A DNA stretch of 64,000 nt from positions 992,001 to 1,056,000 of the forward strand of contig JAWWNJ010000010.1 of the NCBI GenBank assembly GCA_037176885.1, in the 5' to 3' direction. The number at the start of each line of letters is the position of its first letter. Position 1 is the first letter of the stretch. Position numbers and translations under genes: made by a program. This DNA comes from Favolaschia claudopus (taxonomy: Eukaryota; Basidiomycota; Agaricomycetes; Agaricales; Mycenaceae). Positions 58,569-64,000 of this stretch are shown in pieces. The notes under the pieces were generated by a model. The model made no database searches, was not told the origin of the DNA, and saw only the letters and a program-made list of their open reading frames with translations.

Positions 58569-61500
58569 ATGAAATCTCTGCTCTTCATAACACTGCTTCT
58601 GCAGTGCCTTTTCTTTCATACGACATATGCTATTGCCACCCAACAACCATATTCTGTGGATATTCCGTATACCCGGAACAATGTCGAAGCCTTACTCAAT
58701 GAATTTCTCGAACGTCTTTCGGTGAGCATGCAGTGAGATGCTCTATCTTTGGCACCGTTACATACTTATTCGAAATTGCAGATGGATGTTCACCGAACCT
58801 CCGATTGGACACTGAAGAAAGATGAATTTCTCAATGAGATCTTCAATCTTCCTTCGGCGAGTCCGTTCCGCCTTTGACCCCATTCTACCTAACATCGGAA
58901 TCACAGTCGGCTGAATATTCATTCAATGCGACCTCCAAGAAGGACCAGTTCATCGACAATCTCGTGCAACAGATGACTATTCCCGACCTCGGTCCGCGCA
59001 CGAGCCTTGATATTTTTCACTGACTTACTCGCGCACAGTCTTCCAGATGCATCTCATGTTTGCCGGTGAGCCTTCTCTCTCACCACCGCTATCTCTCTTT
59101 CTCACTTGTCTTTTCCTAAGACAATGTCATCGGAGTCAACTCTGACAACGGAGGATACGGTATTCATTCATTCAATCTCTCCCCTCCGTATTCTTTTACC
59201 CTTTCCAGATACCGCAATGAAAGCTTCCCCATCATCCAGCATCGGATTCATGAATGACTTCTACCCCACCAACGCCTCGCAATACAACTCAATCCAGCTC
59301 CTCAACGCCCAAAAATCGCGTCTCAAAATCCCATTCATCGTCTACGGCGAATGTCTCCACGGCGTCGGCTCCTTCAAGCAGAGCATGTTCCCGCAAAGCA
59401 TCGGCCTCGCAGCGTCCTTCGATCCGACACTAGTGCATTCCGTCGGCAGAGCCATCGCGACGGAGGCGCGCGCCATCGGGATTCACGCGTGTTTGTCGCC
59501 TGTGCTGGATCTCGGAAAGGATCCGCGATGGGGCAGAGCACAAGGTGGGTCCTTACATTATGCATAGCCATTTTGTCCCGCAAATGAATGAACGCCACCT
59601 CCACAGAAGCGTGGGGCGAGGAAACCGTACTTACCTCGCTAATGGGTGTCGCATACGCTTCTGGTTTATCGAAGAACAGTTCTTGGGCAGATCCCGATGC
59701 CGTCGTGCCTGTAATCAAGGTCTGTAATTTCTTCCTTGAGAAGAGGACGATCAGCTATTTATTTTCTTTGTCTCGGTAGCATTTTGCCGCCTACGGAAGC
59801 CCTCGATCGGGGCTCAACGCCGCGCCGTTCATGGGCCGCGGGATGCGTGAAGTCATGCAGGAGATGCTTGTTCCCTTCAAGGCTGCTATAGATCTTGGCG
59901 GAGCGCGGGGAATCATGATGTACAGCTCCTTGTTTTCTTGTCCTACGAGCCTCTGATCGAAGTATAGGTCGTATAACGAACTCGACGAAATTCCGGCGTC
60001 GGTTCATCCGGTGCTTTTCAAAGCGTTGGCTGAGTGGGGATTTGATGGTACAAACCTTCCTATTTCCCGTTTATTTGTCCGGAAGTTGACTCTGGATACC
60101 TTTAGGCTTTGTTACTGCGGATGACACAGGTGTGCCTTTCATTCATACGGCAAATGACTTGGAATTGAGTTCTGAACCATAGGTATCGCACAACTGGTCA
60201 CCACGCACCATGTTGCGTCCTCCCCCGCCGACGCTATCGCCCAATGGTACAACGCAGGTGGAATGGTCGACTTCTACGACTTCGACATACAAGTGTTGGT
60301 CAACGTAAGAACGAGATTTGCCTCGAAAGATTTCGGTTCATTGTCCTCTTCACACAGAGTACCATAGACTTGGTTGCTAACAGATCCGTCAAGCTATCCA
60401 CCCTGCAGAACCATGTCCGGAAAATCTTGGGCGTCAAGTATGATCTTGGTGAGTTTTCTCATCCCATTGCTACCCCAATGTGATGATTGTACGCAACGCA
60501 GGATTATTCGATAACCCTCTCATATCCGAATCACTCGATGTACAGGCGCTTACCGCATCTCATGCTCCCTTAACTCTTGACGCCGCTCATCGAAGCATAG
60601 TCTTGTTAGAGAATCGCCACAACACTCTCCCTCTTGACCTCACCAAAGGAAACCTCCGAACAATCGCTCTAATCGGTCCATTCGGCGACCTCCTCAACTA
60701 CGGCGACTATTCCGGGCAATGGGGAATGTACCCCACCAACCGATCAAGCACTCTCCGGCAAGCCATGTCCGCGCACCTCAACGCAAAGTCTCCAAAAACT
60801 CGACTTGTATCGAGCTGGGGCGCCGAGACGTGGACGTATCACGGACAATACAACATCCCAGGCTATCTTCTCTCTTTCAACGGTTCCCTGGGGATGCGCG
60901 GAACGTACTACGCCAACACCAATTTCACTGAGCCCATATTCACGCTGCAAGAAACGCCGAACCGCGACTGGGGGCTCTACCCGCCGGTGGGTCTTCCCTC
61001 AAACAACTTCAGCGTTGTCTGGGAAGGCGAGCTCGAGGTGCCCGTCGACGGCGCACAGGTGGACGGCTCGCTCGGTGTCGCGGTAGCAGCGAACTGCTCT
61101 GCACGCCTGTTTGTCGATGGGGTGCTGATCTCTGAAACGGAGGCGACTCCGAGCGGGAATATCCTAGGGAATATTATGCTTGGGGCGAATACTACGCGGC
61201 CGCCGCCTGGTGGTGCGGAGTTCCGGTTTGTCGAAGGGGCAAGGCATCAGTTGAGACTGGAATTCAAAGCCTTCAATCTATTTCAGAAAATCGCGAATTT
61301 CGGGAGCCTAAATGCAGAAGTAGAGTTATTTTGGAACCTAGTGGATCGCAACAATGCGGTACAAAAGGTGCGTTCCAACTTTTAAGTAGATTTGCCTGCT
61401 TCCGAGCTGAAAATTCTGACTCTTCCGCCAGGCCGTTGACGTGGCTAAAACTGCTGACATCATCGTCTTAGCAGTGGGCGCAAATTGGAATAGCGATGGA

Positions 61501-62506
61501 GAAAATGGTGATCGCGCGACTCTGGGACTCTCTGTGAAGCAAAGTACGTCCATGGGCATTCTTGGAAGTATGCTCAACTCAACATATCCCTCGACAAGCG
61601 CTCTTGGCTGATGCCATATTCGACCTCGGTAAACCGGTTGTTCTCGTGCTTCAAGGTGGTCGTCCGTTTGCCGTCCCAAAGTATTATCAGAAAGCGGCGG
61701 CAGTTATCAATGCGGTGCGTCTCGTGTTTGATTCGACCTTAGACTCCCTTCGTAATTCAACAATCGCACAGTTCTTTCCTGGTCAGTCCGGTGGACAGGC
61801 TTTATCGGATGTCCTTTTCGGGATATTCAATCCGGGGGGCAGAGTGCCGCTAAGTGTCCCTTTCGACGTTGGCACCTTGCCCGTGTACTACAAGTGAGAT
61901 CTACAACCCCGTCGCTGAACCTATTCACCTATCATATACCCAGCTATAAAGCAGCCGCCCACGTCAACAATTTCACCGATGAAGACATTGGGTCGTATCC
62001 AATTGTAGGCTTTCTCTTCTTTCATTGCGACAGTGTGGTAACACCTCACACAGTATAGTTTCGGCTATGGACTGTATGCCTGTCTCTCTCTCTTGCTGTT
62101 CGGGTAAGACTGCTTATTCTTGCGTAGCTCTTACACCAATTTCACGCATCGAAACTTCAACACTGGTGGAAAGCGTACCTTTTCGCAAGGTGACACCGTA
62201 TCATTCGAAGTGACCATCAAGAATACTGGGACCATGGATGGCAGCTATGTCGCCCAGGTGTATCTCCTCCGCCGAGTATCCACTGTCGTAATGCCAGTCA
62301 AGCAGCTGGTAGCGTTTTCTCGCGTTTACCTGAAGCGCGGAGGAAGCCAGGTTGTTACGATGACATTGGAGGTGGATCGTTTCCTCCAGATCTTGAACCG
62401 AGAGAACGAGTGGGAGCTGCAGACAGGCGACTATACCTTTGCACTCCTGGAACATTCGGGGTTCTTAGCGAGCACTGCAACGAACGTGACTCTGACTTGT
62501 GTATAA
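58569..62506 (+). CDS. GH3 family beta-glucosidase/beta-xylosidase-type enzyme, secreted
   Basis: Nineteen exons: 58569-58721, 58782-58856, 58907-58991, 59039-59065, 59121-59159, 59209-59544, 59607-59719, 59780-59919, 59968-60047, 60106-60129, 60183-60304, 60358-60448, 60502-61367, 61432-61543, 61599-61714, 61772-61893, 61944-62004, 62054-62073, 62128-62506; 986 aa, all phases agree. Signal peptide 1-21. The GH3 N domain includes GECLHGV, LDLGKDPRWGR and SYNELDEIPAS; the likely nucleophile is Asp355 in GFVTADDTG. The C domain starts about 430 with a PA14 insert (about 560-685, GTYYAN) and ends in a Fn3-like domain. Substrate cannot be read from sequence. Intron 2 (58857-58906) is GC-AG. Exons 4, 10 and 18 are 27, 24 and 20 nt. 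Confidence 0.92.
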
Positions 62507-62663
62507 CTTCTAAATTTGTTGCGGCGGCTGTCGGAAGGACTTGGACTGATCTATTTCGTACTTGTTTAACATCGTTTCTTTCCTCCACAGGTGAATTATA
62601 TGTGAATGGAACTACGAACGGGCATGGGTGTACAGGCTACATTATACAGTACGTCTAAGAAAA
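62507..62663. other. Convergent 3' region between GH3 and a DUF6533-type gene
   Basis: 157 bp between two facing stop codons. The 3' UTRs probably overlap. Confidence 0.5.
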
Positions 62664-64000
62664 CTAAACGTCGCCGCGCCGTGGAACTTCTCGAATGCCA
62701 TGCCTACTGCGTTGTTCGGCACCGTCCAGCGAGTCTTCAGTGGCATCTTCCACAGGCATTTCCGCCTCTCTTTCACTTTCAAGGTTGAGCATCTCAGAAG
62801 AGTGCCGAAAGTCGAGATCCATAGATTCTTGAATACACTGGGTATCATTTAGCTGCGTCAGGATGCCAGTATTGGCTTTCTGATGCAGGTTGAGCATGAG
62901 GCGCGACATCATTGAGATGGAAACGCTGCCAAACCTCAGCATAGAAACACAGAAGAAGAAAACGCTAATACCAGTTTGCGAAGGTTGAGAGTGAACCCCG
63001 CAGAAGCGTCTGCAATCAAAATTTAATTATATCCTGTAGGGGATAGAATAAATTGAACGCGACACGCACTCCCGCACTCTACCAGTTTTGAACAAAGTCA
63101 GCTTGGTCGATTTGGCCAAAAAAACGGACAAACATAATACGTGACTATATTGCCCAAATTTGCAAAAGCCATGGCGCTACCTAACGGTTTCAGAGTCGTT
63201 GGTATATTTTGACCGAGATGTGTCCTCACGCAAAATACGAAGCACCTGGTGATTCCAAGGTTGAGGCACAAGGTTCCAAGAGGATTGACTTTGACGTACC
63301 GTCTCGGACAATCAGGGTGTGAAGCGGAATTTCTCTATCACTCCCCAATATCCGCCTTGTCGAATAACTCTTGGACAAGATCAAAGCAAAGATTGTCGCG
63401 TCAAAGATAAACAGAGCTAGCCACGAAGCGGACAGGTCTAATTTTGTGCAGTGTTGAATTTGTTTAATTGCTATCCAAATAAAATCATGGGAAAATACAC
63501 ACGATAGCCTCTGCGTGGCGACGTTGATTCTGGTGTCACACGCAAGAAAAAGAAATTCTACGAACGTGCGCTCTGTGATTCCGAGGTGGCATCCAGGGAG
63601 AACAGTCGCCGGAATAGTATGCTGACCATGCACAGTCCACTGTTAGCAAGTCAGGAATAGGTGTACGTTGAGAAAGGGTTTCAATACGTACGGAACAGAC
63701 GGCCACGAGGAACACTCCCAGGCCAATCAGACACACTAACACCCGCTTATCTCGTGAATAAAACGCATATGTGCGCAATATAGCGACGACTTTGAAGCGA
63801 GTTGAGTTAGTAAGAACTAAATTGAACTGAACGGTTGAACAACACACTGGATATTACAACTTGCATGGCAACGAGAAATATCTGGTGAATGAATGAATAA
63901 CGCATGCATCTGAAATAAATGGATGAATGTATAAGCAGGAGCAAATCAAGGATGAGGCGTACCCCTGTAAGTAAACGGTCAAGATATCTTTCCGATCTAG
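62664..64000 (-). CDS. DUF6533-type membrane protein, 5' end outside window
   Basis: Last exon ends at 62,664 and contains the family C-terminal motif SRLMLNLHQKAN plus an acidic tail. Upstream - strand pieces are LFIFDATIFALILSK near 63,400, a PGCHLG segment near 63,590 and RTYAFYSRDKR near 63,760. The DUF6533 N-terminal signature is not in the window, so the gene continues right. Exons were not all traced. Fourth member of the local group, separated from the others by the Copia element and GH3. Confidence 0.6.

Overview
The window looks like nuclear DNA of a mushroom-forming basidiomycete (Agaricomycetes). Introns are 45-60 nt with short branch-site/acceptor signals, several genes are split into many small exons, there is a local group of DUF6533-type membrane proteins, and the mobile elements (Helitron, Copia, a hAT-type MITE) are typical of fungi. 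No rRNA or tRNA gene was recognised.

Left part (1 to about 43,060): a direct tandem array of four 8-10 kb units, A to D. Each unit ends with a small secreted cysteine-containing protein gene on the + strand, followed by the 3' end of an Arp6 actin-related-protein gene on the - strand. Only unit D is followed by the whole Arp6 gene. Units A to C carry Arp6 tail fragments, so the array seems to have grown by duplication with breakpoints in the last Arp6 exon. The secreted-protein gene is intact in A and D and broken in B and C. The 5-6 kb between genes in each unit has no convincing ORF. It is packed with exon/intron-like modules: a - strand array with repeated GC hairpins, a divergent + strand array headed by a TATA box and carrying repeated GAAACTATG-type words, and a third, - strand array divergent from the secreted-protein gene. 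Unit D has diverged from A-C in sequence but keeps this architecture, which is the main reason to suspect function. This is the most unusual feature of the window.

Mobile DNA: an 8,287-bp autonomous Helitron (29,393-37,679) sits in unit D with both termini visible. It encodes a RepHel protein and a second spliced gene. A 422-bp hAT-like MITE with an 8-bp target duplication splits the secreted-protein pseudogene of unit B. A 5.5-kb Copia retrotransposon (52,669-58,169) has LTRs that read as identical, a 5-bp target duplication and an uninterrupted 1,635-codon gag-pol frame.

Right part (42,671 to 64,000): an intact 10-exon Arp6 gene; four DUF6533-like multi-pass membrane protein genes (one +, three -, the last cut by the window edge); the Copia element; and a 19-exon GH3 beta-glucosidase/xylosidase-type gene with a signal peptide and PA14 insert. 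Three of these genes need a GC-AG intron to stay in frame, and two contain exons of 8 to 27 nt. All exon joins were worked out by eye from splice signals, phase and family motifs.
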